NCBI GenBank assembly: GCA_024275795.1
Contig: JAJRYJ010000001.1
Coordinates: 1-43,144 of the forward strand
From: Actinomycetes bacterium
Lineage (GTDB): Bacteria > Actinomycetota > Thermoleophilia > BMS3ABIN01
Direction of reading: 5' to 3'
DNA: 43,144 nt
Positions 8,413 to 17,263 of the stretch are shown here, piece after piece (positions within the stretch are counted from its first letter, which is position 1; each line of letters begins with the position of its first letter). The position numbers were made by a program, and so were the translations under genes. The notes under the pieces were generated by a model that saw only the letters and a list, made by a program, of their open reading frames with translations, did not search any database and had not been told where the DNA came from.

Positions 8413-10203
8413 GTGATGACTGCAGCCGCTGCTTCCAGCACGGCGGGTGCCGCCGGGGAGAGCAGCGACCGTTCCCGGAATGCCGTGCATCTGGCCTGGC
8501 AGGTGGGCATCGTCATCACTGTCTGCGCGGGGCTCTTCCATCTAATCAACCTGGTGGATGCCGGTCGCTGGGAACTGGGGCCCTTGCTTTTGACCCCGTT
8601 CAGAACTGCGTTCATCGCCACCTGGCTGCTGCTGCCGGCTGACTACCTGCTCAACCGCCGCCGACTGCGCCTGGACTACGCCGACGTAATAGTAGCGCTG
8701 CTGGCCGCTGTCTTTCTCCTCCGGGGGATGTTCGTAGCCGAGACCTTCGGCATCGCCGTCAACTGGGTGCTTACGGGCGCCGGCATGTTCTTCCTCGTCA
8801 AGCATGGCACCCAGGGCCGCAGGGACATATGCCTGCTGATGTACACAATCACTGTGGCTGTGCTGGTCATCTGCCTGTTCGGCCTGGTGGAATATGTGGC
8901 CAAATCCAACCCGTTTTTCGAGTCCATACAGGTCACGGCTATCGGGGCCGACACACGCATCGCCGCCAGCGAGCAGTTCTATCGCATACGCTCTCTGGTC
9001 GGTCACCCCGGTTTCCTCAGCGCCGTGCTGCTGATTGCGGCGCCGGTGGCCGCGATGGTCTTCCGCCGTCGCCCGTGGCTGCTGGCGGCGGTGATGCTGT
9101 TGATGGCCATCGTTATCTTTCTCACATTCAGCAGGGGCTCATGGCTGCTGGCGGCGCTGGTGATTATACCGGCTTTGATATATTCAGGCCGCCGGTGGCT
9201 GCGGAGGAACCTCAGATGGATCGGTCTGGCGGTGCTGATTATGGCCGCCGTACTGGTGCTTGATTATTGGAGCCGCGATGCGGTGGAGCTCGATCTGGCA
9301 GAGCCGGCCCCCGGCCGGGGGCTCCGGCTGCTGGATGAGCCGGAGGCCCCCTATGAAACCATGGAGGGCGAAGGGGTAAGGCCGCTGGCGAACCGCCTGT
9401 TCTTCCAGGTCCAGGATGATTCCATCAGCGAGGATGGTTCCGCGGTAACGGTGGTGGTCCGTTACCTTGACGCGGGGCGGGGGCAGCTGCGCATCGAGTA
9501 TTCACCGGCCAGTGTTGATGCAGGCAGCCCGGTTTCCGGAGAAGACCGGGGAACAGAAGACCGGGGAACAGTCGTGTGGGAGCGTTCGACGCCGCCCATC
9601 GACAAGACCGATACGCAGATGTGGACTATCGGTGCCTTCTATATCGAGGAGCCGGGCTTCACGGCTGATCCGGCCGCCGCTGACTTCAGCCTGTATGACG
9701 GCGATAACCTCACGCGTGTCAGCCGGGTGGAGGTGCAGAAAGGCAAGCTGAAATGGCCCGACGTAGTGGCGCAGCAGTGGATCACCCGCAAGGGCTCACT
9801 GGTGACCAGGATGGGTTTCTTCCCCTTCACCCGGGATCTTCTCAGGCAGCATCCCCTGGGCGTCGGCCTGTTCAACACTCCGGGGACAGATCACCACGCC
9901 ATCGACAGCCTCCCCCTTACCTGGATGATAGAATTCGGATGGCCCGGGCTGCTGTTGATCGCCGGACTGATATGGCTGCTCGTTTCCGAGGGTATCAAGG
10001 TGCTGCACCATCCGCGGGGACTGCCGGCGGCCGTATACCTGTCGCTGCTGGTGATGGCGCTTCACGGGCTGCACCTGATGATCATCTACGATAAACCCAG
10101 CCTGGTGCTGAGCGCCACGCTGGCGGCTGTTTATGCCGATATAAGGCCCTGGAGGCGCGGAGGGCCGGTGGCGGCCGTGCGCGAAAGGGATTGCGAGATA
10201 TGA
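8413..10203 (+). CDS. O-antigen ligase/polymerase-like membrane protein with inserted extracytoplasmic domain
   Basis: A 596-residue polytopic membrane protein with about ten predicted hydrophobic segments and the features of the Wzy/WaaL superfamily: a conserved VGHPGFLSAVLLIAAPVA helix, the TFSRGSW motif near residue 240, and the HPLGVGLFN loop before the last helices. Between about residues 284 and 458 lies a hydrophilic, beta-strand-rich insertion (patterns such as VTVVVRYLDAGRGQLRIEY) that looks like a sugar-binding jelly roll outside the membrane. The start is GTG 8413 or ATG 8416, 13 bases after the preceding stop, with GGGGAG ahead. It probably polymerises or ligates lipid-linked glycan units at the outer face of the membrane. 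The stop overlaps the glycosyltransferase start. Confidence 0.8.
   Translation: MMTAAAASSTAGAAGESSDRSRNAVHLAWQVGIVITVCAGLFHLINLVDAGRWELGPLLLTPFRTAFIATWLLLPADYLLNRRRLRLDYADVIVALLAAVFLLRGMFVAETFGIAVNWVLTGAGMFFLVKHGTQGRRDICLLMYTITVAVLVICLFGLVEYVAKSNPFFESIQVTAIGADTRIAASEQFYRIRSLVGHPGFLSAVLLIAAPVAAMVFRRRPWLLAAVMLLMAIVIFLTFSRGSWLLAALVIIPALIYSGRRWLRRNLRWIGLAVLIMAAVLVLDYWSRDAVELDLAEPAPGRGLRLLDEPEAPYETMEGEGVRPLANRLFFQVQDDSISEDGSAVTVVVRYLDAGRGQLRIEYSPASVDAGSPVSGEDRGTEDRGTVVWERSTPPIDKTDTQMWTIGAFYIEEPGFTADPAAADFSLYDGDNLTRVSRVEVQKGKLKWPDVVAQQWITRKGSLVTRMGFFPFTRDLLRQHPLGVGLFNTPGTDHHAIDSLPLTWMIEFGWPGLLLIAGLIWLLVSEGIKVLHHPRGLPAAVYLSLLVMALHGLHLMIIYDKPSLVLSATLAAVYADIRPWRRGGPVAAVRERDCEI
9541..9570 (+). repeat. 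In-frame 15-bp tandem duplication
   Basis: The unit GAAGACCGGGGAACA occurs twice in a row (9541-9555, 9556-9570) inside the hydrophilic insertion of the polymerase-like gene and encodes EDRGT twice. The copies are identical, which suggests a recent slippage event in a surface-exposed loop. Confidence 0.9.
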
Positions 10204-11432
10204 AGATCATGCAGATAAACAGGCTGTGGCGTGCAAGGAGCGAGATAGACAGGTACCTGTTCCGGTTGTCCGAACTGCTGGAGAACCATGGGCACGAGAT
10301 CGTCCCCTTCGCCGTACAGGATCGGGGGAACGAGCCCAGCCAGTATTCACCGCTCTTCCCGTCGTCGCTCACCACGCTGGAGCCCTTCCGGCTGCCCCTG
10401 TGGAGGATGGCCGTATCCACGGCGAGGATCTTCTATTCGCGCGAGGCCCGCAACCGGGTGACCATCCTCGCCGACCTCACCCATCCGGATGTGGCCCACC
10501 TGCACAAGGTCTACCTGCACCTGTCTCCGTCGGTGCTGCGGCCGCTGGTGGAGAGGGGTATCGGTACCGTTATGACCGTCCACGACAACAAATTATTCTG
10601 CCCCTCCCACCGCGCCTATCGCGGTGGGCGCGCCTGCTATGACTGCAAGCCCTATCGTTACGGCCGCTGCGTGTCCGGTACCTGTGTCGGCGGCTCGCGC
10701 ATCGCCAGCACCCTCTGTGCTGCGGAACTGTTGGCGCATGATATTATTCATGCATATACTGGTAAGATCGATTGTTTCATCGCCCCCAGCGAGTACATCC
10801 ACGAGAGGCTGCGGGACAGGGGGATTCCCGGCGAGCGGATCGCGGTGATCCCCGGTTTCATCGACAGCCGGGCATGGAGCGCCGATGACAGTGGCAGCGG
10901 TGACTATGTGCTGTTCTCAGGCAGCCTGCTGCCGCGCGAAGGCATCGAGACGATGATCAAGGCTTTCGCCGGTCTGCCGAAGATACCGCTGAAGATCGTT
11001 GGCACCGGCATGCAGGATTTTTTCGCGCGGGAGCTTGCCTGGGAGCTTGGTGCAACGAACATCAGTTTCCTTGGTTACAGGAAGGATGAGGACCTGAAAG
11101 CGATCATCGCCGGCTGCAGGTTCGTCTGTCTGCCCTATGAGAGTCCGGAAAACCCGCCGGAATTCCTCTTCAGGGCGCTGTCATCGGGGAAGCCGGCAGT
11201 CGTCTCCCGTCTGGGTGGACTCCCGGAGATGATCAGCGACGGCGGGACCGGCCTCCTCTTCGAGCCGGGCGATATCGAGGGGCTCAGGGAGGCGGTCAGC
11301 GGCCTCTGGCAGGACCACGACCGCATATCATTGCTGGGCAGGGAGGGCCGGCGGCTGATAGAGAGGGATTACACTCCCGAGCTGCACTATGAGAGAATGC
11401 TCGAGGTTTACCGGAACGTGAAAAGGACATGA
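10200..11432 (+). CDS. Glycosyltransferase family 4 (GT-B fold)
   Basis: The start is ATG 10200, overlapping the preceding stop as ATGA, with AGGGA nine bases ahead. The 410-residue protein has a GT-B layout: an N-terminal acceptor domain with a Cys-rich stretch (CYDCKPYRYGRCVSGTC) typical of a GT4 subgroup, the interdomain segment FIAPSEYIHERL, then a donor domain with GSLLPREGIETMIKAF, and a C-terminal block near the usual E-x7-E position (PENPPEFLFRALSSGKP). It would move a sugar from a nucleotide donor to a lipid-linked acceptor at the cytoplasmic face. It sits between two polymerase-like membrane proteins, which supports a role in building the same polymer. The donor could be dTDP-rhamnose from the adjacent operon, but this is not shown by the sequence. 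Confidence 0.88.
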   Translation: MKIMQINRLWRARSEIDRYLFRLSELLENHGHEIVPFAVQDRGNEPSQYSPLFPSSLTTLEPFRLPLWRMAVSTARIFYSREARNRVTILADLTHPDVAHLHKVYLHLSPSVLRPLVERGIGTVMTVHDNKLFCPSHRAYRGGRACYDCKPYRYGRCVSGTCVGGSRIASTLCAAELLAHDIIHAYTGKIDCFIAPSEYIHERLRDRGIPGERIAVIPGFIDSRAWSADDSGSGDYVLFSGSLLPREGIETMIKAFAGLPKIPLKIVGTGMQDFFARELAWELGATNISFLGYRKDEDLKAIIAGCRFVCLPYESPENPPEFLFRALSSGKPAVVSRLGGLPEMISDGGTGLLFEPGDIEGLREAVSGLWQDHDRISLLGREGRRLIERDYTPELHYERMLEVYRNVKRT

Positions 11433-13759
11433 CAGGAAACATGATCTCAAGAATAACCGCGGCGGGCGGCATGGGGACCATAAGCCTCGCCAAGGGCAAG
11501 GGCAAGCGCAAACGGAAACGCAAGCATGTGAGCCGCGACAGGGAGCCGGCGAAGAAGAAAGTTTCGCGGAAGGAGCCTGCCGCGAAGCCCGCTGCTGCCA
11601 GGCGCAGGAAGGCTGCGGCGCCCGCGCGCAAGCGCAAACCCAGGCAGGTCAGCAGCAACTGGCTTGAACGGTCCATCAACAACCTCTTCGCCTGGTGGGA
11701 TGCCCAGGGTTATGACTGGCGCGATTACTTCAGGATGGGCCTGCTGGCGGGTGGCCTGCTGGTGGTGCTCTATTATGCGTTCTCCGCCGGCGGATATTTC
11801 CTCATCAAGCGTGGTTATGGCGAGCTGATCATCCTCTACCTGGTAGTGCTTGGGCTGCTCTTCGGCCTCAGGGCCGGCGGCAGGCTGCCACGCATGGGGA
11901 TGCTGGAGCTGGCCTTCTTCGGGGGCTATACGCTCTGGGTGCTGCTTTCCATCACCTGGTCCTACAAGCCCGCGGCCAGCCTCGACGAGTTCGTGCGCGC
12001 CAACCTCTACCTGGCGGGTTACGGGCTCTTCTATCTCTACATGGCGCGGCGTGAGTGGCTCACCTGGCTCGGGCACCTGTTCATCATCATCGCCTTCATC
12101 ATCGCCCTCGATTCCGTGTTCGGCAAGATCGGCATCGTAGAGCATCCGGACCCCTTTCAGACGAACCGGCTGAGCTACCCGCTCACCTATTGGAACACCA
12201 TGGGCATCCTGATGATCATGGCTTTTCCGCTGGCGCTCAGAGTGCTGGCGGACCGCGCTACGTACCTGACGGTGCGCTGCCTCTACGCGCCGGCGCTGGT
12301 GTTGTTCATCACAGTACTGTTCTTCACATTCTCGCGTGCAGGCCTGCTGTTACTGATGCTCGTGTTCGGCCTCTACCTGCTGGTTGCTGTGTTGCGGCTG
12401 CGCGCCGTGCTCCAGGCGGCCATCGCCGCCGTGTGGACGATGCTGATCATCATCTTCAGTTATCTGTTCCTGCCGACCATGGTGCAGCTCATTCCCAATC
12501 CGGACGCAGGGGAGGCAAAGCTTTTCGGGTTACTGCTGCTGGTAGTGATGCTTCTGGCGATTGCGCCGCAGGTACTGATATACAGACAGGAACAGCGCAT
12601 CAGCTTCTCGGAGGACGCTTCCAGGAAAATCGGCATGGCTGTCGCCGGCACGGCGGTACTTTTGCTGCTGCTGGGCTCCACCGCTTTCTTCATCCGGCAG
12701 GGTACGAACCCCGTTTCCTGGGTTCAGGGCCAGCTCGAGGTCATCTCAGAGCCGGAGGCTGTAACCACGAGCGCCGGCGAGCGCCTGTTGAGCCTGCAGT
12801 CGGAGCGTTACAAGGAATATGCGGTCAGCGTCGGCGTACTCAGGGACAACCCGCTAAAGGGCACCGGCGCCGGCACCTGGTCGATCCACTGGTTGCGTGA
12901 GCGTCCGCGGGAGATCCAGGTCAAGGACGGGCATTCCTGGTTGTTCGAGACCATGGCGGAGCTGGGCCTGGTGGGAACCTTCCTTGTGCTGGGATTCATC
13001 ATCACCTTCATCGTGCGCTGTATCAGTGACCTCCGCTTCCTCGGCAGGACGCGCCAGCGGGAGATCTACGGCGCATTCTTCACCGCCTGTGTCGCCTTTA
13101 TGATTCATGCAACCATCGACTGGGACTGGGAGATGGCCGTGGTGACCCTGAGCTTTTTCATGTTCGCCGGCGGCTTGTTGCGCTATGGAGCCCTGTCCCG
13201 GGCCGGGACCACAGAGGAGGCTGAGGCCGCGGCGGCTGTTGGTGACGGCGCAGCGAGCGACGCGGACGGATGGTCGCCACACAGGCTGCTCAGCTGGAAC
13301 TGGCTGATCGGCACCCTCTGCGTGCTGGCGATGCTGGCGACCATCTTTCCCCTGGTTGCGCGCAACCGTGTGGAGAGCGCCACCAGGTTAGCCGGACAGG
13401 GCGAGGATTATGTCACCGTGGGCATGCAGGCCAAAACGGCACACAGGTTCAACCCGCTGGATGGCGAGGCCCTGATATTGATGGCTGTCTCGGCCCAGAA
13501 AGCGGGGGACGTGGACGAAGCGGAGCGCCTGATACTGCTGGCGCTGGACCTGGAGCCCTATAATGACAAGTTCTACCGCAACCTGACGCGTATCTATCTG
13601 GCCAAGGCCAACGCGGCCCAGGATCCTGAGGAGAAGCTTGACTATACCGCGAAGGCAGTGGATGCCATCAGGAAGTCCCGGGAACTGAATCCGCTGGAAT
13701 CAAAGGATACGGGACCGCTGGAGGAGGAGGTCCGCAAGCTCACCGGCGGCGCCCTCTGA
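11429..13759 (+). CDS. O-antigen ligase/polymerase-like membrane protein with cationic N-terminus and TPR-like C-terminus
   Basis: A 776-residue protein starting at ATG 11429 (ATGA overlap with the glycosyltransferase) or ATG 11441. Residues 21-73 contain 26 Lys or Arg in 53 positions, an exceptionally basic cytoplasmic tail. A polytopic core follows, with Wzy-superfamily marks: YWNTMGILMIMAFPLALR, FTFSRAG, and the NPLKGTGAGTWSIHW loop. After the last helix (about residue 625-645) the C-terminal 130 residues form helical pairs resembling tetratricopeptide repeats (GEALILMAVSAQKAGDVDEA and similar). Polymerases with such tails act with other envelope proteins. It ends eight bases from the convergent rmlB gene, with no obvious terminator between them. 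Confidence 0.8.
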   Translation: MTGNMISRITAAGGMGTISLAKGKGKRKRKRKHVSRDREPAKKKVSRKEPAAKPAAARRRKAAAPARKRKPRQVSSNWLERSINNLFAWWDAQGYDWRDYFRMGLLAGGLLVVLYYAFSAGGYFLIKRGYGELIILYLVVLGLLFGLRAGGRLPRMGMLELAFFGGYTLWVLLSITWSYKPAASLDEFVRANLYLAGYGLFYLYMARREWLTWLGHLFIIIAFIIALDSVFGKIGIVEHPDPFQTNRLSYPLTYWNTMGILMIMAFPLALRVLADRATYLTVRCLYAPALVLFITVLFFTFSRAGLLLLMLVFGLYLLVAVLRLRAVLQAAIAAVWTMLIIIFSYLFLPTMVQLIPNPDAGEAKLFGLLLLVVMLLAIAPQVLIYRQEQRISFSEDASRKIGMAVAGTAVLLLLLGSTAFFIRQGTNPVSWVQGQLEVISEPEAVTTSAGERLLSLQSERYKEYAVSVGVLRDNPLKGTGAGTWSIHWLRERPREIQVKDGHSWLFETMAELGLVGTFLVLGFIITFIVRCISDLRFLGRTRQREIYGAFFTACVAFMIHATIDWDWEMAVVTLSFFMFAGGLLRYGALSRAGTTEEAEAAAAVGDGAASDADGWSPHRLLSWNWLIGTLCVLAMLATIFPLVARNRVESATRLAGQGEDYVTVGMQAKTAHRFNPLDGEALILMAVSAQKAGDVDEAERLILLALDLEPYNDKFYRNLTRIYLAKANAAQDPEEKLDYTAKAVDAIRKSRELNPLESKDTGPLEEEVRKLTGGAL

Positions 13760-13767
13760 CGGGGGCG

Positions 13768-14772
13768 CTATTCGGATTTTCCCTCGTACTGCTGCTTGTA
13801 GTACTCCTGGAACTCCTCGCCCTTCTGCTTCTCCCACCACCAGCGGTTATCCACGTACCACTGCACCGTCTCCCTGAGGGCGCTCTCGAAGTCGTGGGCG
13901 GGAGACCAGCCCAGGGCGCGGGCCCTGCTGCAGTCGATGGAATAGCGGAAGTCGTGTCCCAGGCGGTCGGAGACGCGCTTGATCAGGCTCTCGGGCTTGC
14001 CCAGTATCTCCAGGATCATGCGCGTGATGGTGATGTTGTCGCGCTCGTTGCCGCCGCCGATGTTGTATATCCGGCCCACCTCGCCCTCGTGCAGCACCGC
14101 GTCGATGCCCTCGCAGTTGTCGGTGACGTAGATCCAGTCGCGCACGTTGGTGCCATCGCCGTAGAGCGGCAGCTCCCGCTCCTCCATGGCATTGGTGATG
14201 AACAGGGGGATGAGCTTCTCCACGTGCTGGTAGGGGCCGAAGTTGTTGGAGCTGCGGGTGATCAGCGTTGGCAGGCCGAAGGTGGTGTGATAGGCCATCA
14301 CCTGCATGTCGCCACCGGCCTTGCTGGCGGAGTAGGGGCTGCTGGGATCGAGGATGTCCGTCTCGCTGAAGGAGCCGTCCCGGATGCTGCCGTAAACCTC
14401 GTCGGTGCTGATCTGCAGGTAGCGGCCGACGCCGTGCTGGCGCGCCGCCTCCAGCAGCACGTAGGTGCCGTAGACGTCAGTGTGGATGAAGTCGGCGGGG
14501 CCGCCGATGGAGCGGTCCACGTGCGACTCGGCGGCGAAATTGACCACCGCGTCGACGCCGTTCATCACCTTGTCCACCACCTGCGGGTCGCAGATGTCCC
14601 CCTGGACGAAGCGGTAGCGCTCGTCCTTCTCCACGTCCCTGAGGTTGTCCAGGTTGCCGGCGTAAGTCAGCTTGTCCAGGTTGACGACCTCGTAGTCGCC
14701 GTATTTCTCCAGTATGAGCCGGATGAAGTTGCTGCCGATGAATCCGGCGCCCCCGGTGACCAGTATCTTCAA
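13768..14772 (-). CDS. rmlB: dTDP-glucose 4,6-dehydratase
   Basis: The 334-residue protein is an extended short-chain dehydrogenase: it opens with the NAD-binding VTGGAGFIGSNF motif, has the STDEVYG segment that holds the catalytic Asp-Glu pair, and the Y-x3-K pair in SPYSASKAGG. It converts dTDP-glucose to dTDP-4-keto-6-deoxyglucose. The start is TTG at 14772, overlapping the rmlD stop (TTGA) and preceded by GGAGG seven bases away; the ATG at 14820 would add 16 residues that lie inside rmlD and do not resemble the family. It is the last gene of a minus-strand rmlA-C-D-B operon and feeds the locus with dTDP-L-rhamnose or a related 6-deoxyhexose. Confidence 0.95.
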   Translation of the reverse strand: MKILVTGGAGFIGSNFIRLILEKYGDYEVVNLDKLTYAGNLDNLRDVEKDERYRFVQGDICDPQVVDKVMNGVDAVVNFAAESHVDRSIGGPADFIHTDVYGTYVLLEAARQHGVGRYLQISTDEVYGSIRDGSFSETDILDPSSPYSASKAGGDMQVMAYHTTFGLPTLITRSSNNFGPYQHVEKLIPLFITNAMEERELPLYGDGTNVRDWIYVTDNCEGIDAVLHEGEVGRIYNIGGGNERDNITITRMILEILGKPESLIKRVSDRLGHDFRYSIDCSRARALGWSPAHDFESALRETVQWYVDNRWWWEKQKGEEFQEYYKQQYEGKSE

Positions 14773-15638
14773 GATGGTTCCTCCGTATCGTGGGTCAGTT
14801 CCTCCAGTACCTGAAGACATTCTATCAGCCCCTGGCGCCAGGGTGGCAAGCTGATCTCCGGCGCCCGCGTGTTGGCCAGCACCGAGTAGGCGGGGCGGGG
14901 GGTGGGGCTGCCGAATTCCTCGCTGGTGGTGGGCTTCAGGTCCACCTCGATGCCGGCGAGCCGGAATATCTCCGCGGCGAAACCGTACCAGGTGCAGGAG
15001 CCGCTGTTGGTCATGTGATAGACGCCCGGCCGGTCCAGGCGCGTCTCCGCCAGCGTCTTCAGCGCCGCCGCCAGGTGGCCGGTGTAGGTGGGCGAGCCGG
15101 TCTGGTCGTCCACTACCGTTAACAGCTCGCGTTCCCGTCCCAGCCGCAGCATGGTCTTGACGAAGTTATGCCCGGTGGAGCCGAAGAGCCACGCCGTGCG
15201 CACGATGAGGTGACCGTCCGGCAGTTCCCGCCTGACCTGCTCCTCGCCCGCCAGCTTGCCGCGGCCGTATTCGCCCAGGGGCGCCGTGGGGTCGTCCTCC
15301 AGGTACGGCTCGCCCTTGCTGCCGTCGAAGACGTAGTCGGTGCTGATGTGTATCAGCCGGGCGCCCGCCTCCGCGCAGGCCCGCGCCGTGTTGCCGGCGC
15401 CGCCGGCGTTGACGGCCCAGGCGTTCTCGCTGTCGCTCTCGCAGCCGTCCACGTTGGTGTAGGCGGCGCAGTTGATGGCGGCCGCGGCACCGGTGCGGCC
15501 GATGACGCCGCGAACGGAATCCGGGTCGGTGATGTCTATCTCGCCGATATCGACGCCGGTGACGTCATGGTCGGGAGAGAGCGTCTTCAGGAGGTCGTGG
15601 CCCAGCTGTCCCGCCGAGCCGATAACTAGAATCTTCAT
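14769..15638 (-). CDS. rmlD: dTDP-4-dehydrorhamnose reductase
   Basis: The 289-residue protein begins with the nucleotide-binding motif VIGSAGQLGHDL and has STDYVFDG followed by the YGRGK active-site pair, as in RmlD. It reduces dTDP-4-keto-rhamnose to dTDP-L-rhamnose using NAD(P)H. Its ATG at 15638 overlaps the stop of the epimerase gene as ATGA, and its own stop overlaps the TTG of rmlB, so the operon is translationally coupled throughout. Confidence 0.93.
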   Translation of the reverse strand: MKILVIGSAGQLGHDLLKTLSPDHDVTGVDIGEIDITDPDSVRGVIGRTGAAAAINCAAYTNVDGCESDSENAWAVNAGGAGNTARACAEAGARLIHISTDYVFDGSKGEPYLEDDPTAPLGEYGRGKLAGEEQVRRELPDGHLIVRTAWLFGSTGHNFVKTMLRLGRERELLTVVDDQTGSPTYTGHLAAALKTLAETRLDRPGVYHMTNSGSCTWYGFAAEIFRLAGIEVDLKPTTSEEFGSPTPRPAYSVLANTRAPEISLPPWRQGLIECLQVLEELTHDTEEPS

Positions 15639-16090
15639 CCCATCCTTGTTTCCCAGCTGTAGGGAATCTCGTCCGTGTCGTGGGGCAGCCGGTATTCGTC
15701 CGGCTCGTCATAGTTGTAGAGCTCGGTGGAGATGTTGACGACGATGCCCTCGTGCTCGCCGATGCACTTCCAGCCGTGGTAGATGCCCGGCGGAATCTGC
15801 AGCAGCATCATGTTGTGGTCGCCGATGAAGAAGTCGTTGACCTCGCCGCGGGTGGGTGAATCCTCGCGGGCGTCATAGAGCGCCACGCGGAACATGCCGG
15901 TGATGACGACGAAGTTGTCGGTCTGCAGTTTGTGGTAGTGCCAGGCCTTTACCACGCCCGGATAGGTGGTGGTCATGTAGCACTGGCCGAACTTGATGAA
16001 GAGCTCGTCGTCGGAGCGGAGCATCTCCGTCAGCCGCCCCCGGTCGTCGGGGATGACCTTCAGCTTCTTGGTCTTCACGCCCTCGATCAT
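15635..16090 (-). CDS. rmlC: dTDP-4-dehydrorhamnose 3,5-epimerase-like cupin
   Basis: A 151-residue cupin with the pattern VKAWHYHKLQTDNFVVITG, the counterpart of the RmlC active-site His region, and PPGIYHGWKCIG on the second cupin half. Canonical RmlC is about 180 residues, so this is a short variant, but its place between rmlA and rmlD makes the epimerase role the best reading. A sugar-nucleotide 3- or 5-epimerase of different specificity cannot be excluded. The ATG at 16090 follows GGGAGG at a short distance, and the gene begins 13 bases after the rmlA stop. Confidence 0.85.
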   Translation of the reverse strand: MIEGVKTKKLKVIPDDRGRLTEMLRSDDELFIKFGQCYMTTTYPGVVKAWHYHKLQTDNFVVITGMFRVALYDAREDSPTRGEVNDFFIGDHNMMLLQIPPGIYHGWKCIGEHEGIVVNISTELYNYDEPDEYRLPHDTDEIPYSWETRMG

Positions 16091-16103
16091 CGAACCTCCC
16101 GTA

Positions 16104-17171
16104 TCAGATTATCCCTATCCAGGAATTGTCGCCCACCATGAACCGGTATGCCCTCGGCCGCTGCTCCAGCCTGATGATCTGCACGTTCTTGCCGATGAGG
16201 CTGCCCTCCATCCTGCCGCGCAGGTCGATGACCTTGCTCTGCTCCAGGATGATGGAATGCTCGATCTCCGAGTTCCCCACCTCGGAGTCATAGTAGATGG
16301 ATGTGTAGGGCCCGATATAGGAATCGTGCACGTAGGCGTTCTCGCCGATGATTACCGGCCCGCGGATGGTGCAGTCGCTCACGCGGGCGCCGTCTTCGAT
16401 GACGACGCGGCCGTGGATCTCCGAGCTCTCCACCTTTCCCCGGATATCGCCCTCGAGTGCGTCCAGAATCAGCCGGTTGGCCTCCAGCATGTCCTCCAGC
16501 TTGCCCGTGTCCTTCCACCAGCCCTGGACCACGTGGGACTCCACGCGCCTGCCCTGGTCGATCAGGCACTGGATGGCGTCGGTTATCTCCAGCTCCCCGC
16601 GGGCCGAGGGTTTGATCTCGCGGGCGCACTGGAAAATCTCGGGCGTGAACATGTAGATGCCCACCAGCGCCAGATTGCTGCGCGGGTCTTTGGGCTTCTC
16701 TACCAGCCGCCTGACCTCGCTGCCCTCGCACTCGGCGACGCCGTAGGACTCCGGGTTGGGCACTTCCTGCAACAGTATTAATGCGTCCGGGGAATTGCTT
16801 ACGAAAGACTCCACCAGCTCCTCGATGCCGTCCCTGAGCAGGTTGTCGCCCAGGTACATGACGAAACTGGAATCACCGAGGAAGTCCTCGGCGGTGAGCA
16901 CGGCATGGGCCAGGCCCAGCGGCGCCTCCTGGGGGATATAAGTAATGTTCACATCCCAGTTGCTGCCATCACCGACCGCCGCCTCGATCTCCGGCGCAGT
17001 CTCACCGACGACGATGCCGATATCACTGATGCCGGCGTTGCGCAGCGCCTCGATGCCGTAATAGAGGACGGGCTTGTTGGCCACCGGCACCAGCTGCTTG
17101 GCGCTGGTGTGCGTGATAGGGCGCAGGCGGCTGCCGGTACCGCCGCTGAGGATAAGTCCTTTTAGTTCCAT
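16104..17171 (-). CDS. rmlA: Glucose-1-phosphate thymidylyltransferase, long form
   Basis: A 355-residue nucleotidyltransferase: the N-terminal GT-A domain has the signature LILSGGTGSRLRPIT at residues 6-20, then QEAPLGLAHAV and YLGDNLL for sugar and metal binding. The C-terminal ~110 residues form a left-handed beta-helix with hexapeptide-like repeats, as in the long RmlA family found in actinobacteria and archaea. It makes dTDP-glucose from glucose-1-phosphate and dTTP, the first step to dTDP-rhamnose. No Shine-Dalgarno is visible before the ATG at 17171; instead a -10 box ends only ten bases upstream, so the mRNA is probably leaderless or nearly so. It heads the rmlACDB operon. Confidence 0.93.
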   Translation of the reverse strand: MELKGLILSGGTGSRLRPITHTSAKQLVPVANKPVLYYGIEALRNAGISDIGIVVGETAPEIEAAVGDGSNWDVNITYIPQEAPLGLAHAVLTAEDFLGDSSFVMYLGDNLLRDGIEELVESFVSNSPDALILLQEVPNPESYGVAECEGSEVRRLVEKPKDPRSNLALVGIYMFTPEIFQCAREIKPSARGELEITDAIQCLIDQGRRVESHVVQGWWKDTGKLEDMLEANRLILDALEGDIRGKVESSEIHGRVVIEDGARVSDCTIRGPVIIGENAYVHDSYIGPYTSIYYDSEVGNSEIEHSIILEQSKVIDLRGRMEGSLIGKNVQIIRLEQRPRAYRFMVGDNSWIGII

Positions 17172-17181
17172 GGCAAGGGGA

Positions 17182-17211
17182 AGTATATCAGCGGCCCGAA
17201 AGCGGTGCCAG
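17182..17211 (-). promoter_or_regulatory. rml operon promoter (near-leaderless)
   Basis: On the minus strand, CTGGCA (17206-17211) and TATACT (17182-17187) are separated by 18 bases and end ten bases before the rmlA ATG. Transcription would start within a few bases of the start codon, which fits the absence of a ribosome binding site. The -35 box overlaps the -35 box of the divergent tRNA promoter. Confidence 0.65.
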
Positions 17212-17234
17212 CGGCGAACGCGCTTTGTTATACT
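17205..17234 (+). promoter_or_regulatory. tRNA promoter divergent from rml
   Basis: GTGCCA (17205-17210), an 18-base spacer and TATACT (17229-17234) lie 29 bases before the tRNA. Five bases of the -35 box are shared, on the opposite strand, with the rmlA promoter, so polymerase binding at the two may be mutually exclusive. Confidence 0.65.
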
Positions 17235-17263
17235 TCTCGCTGGCGGGGCAGGGTATTTCCGCA

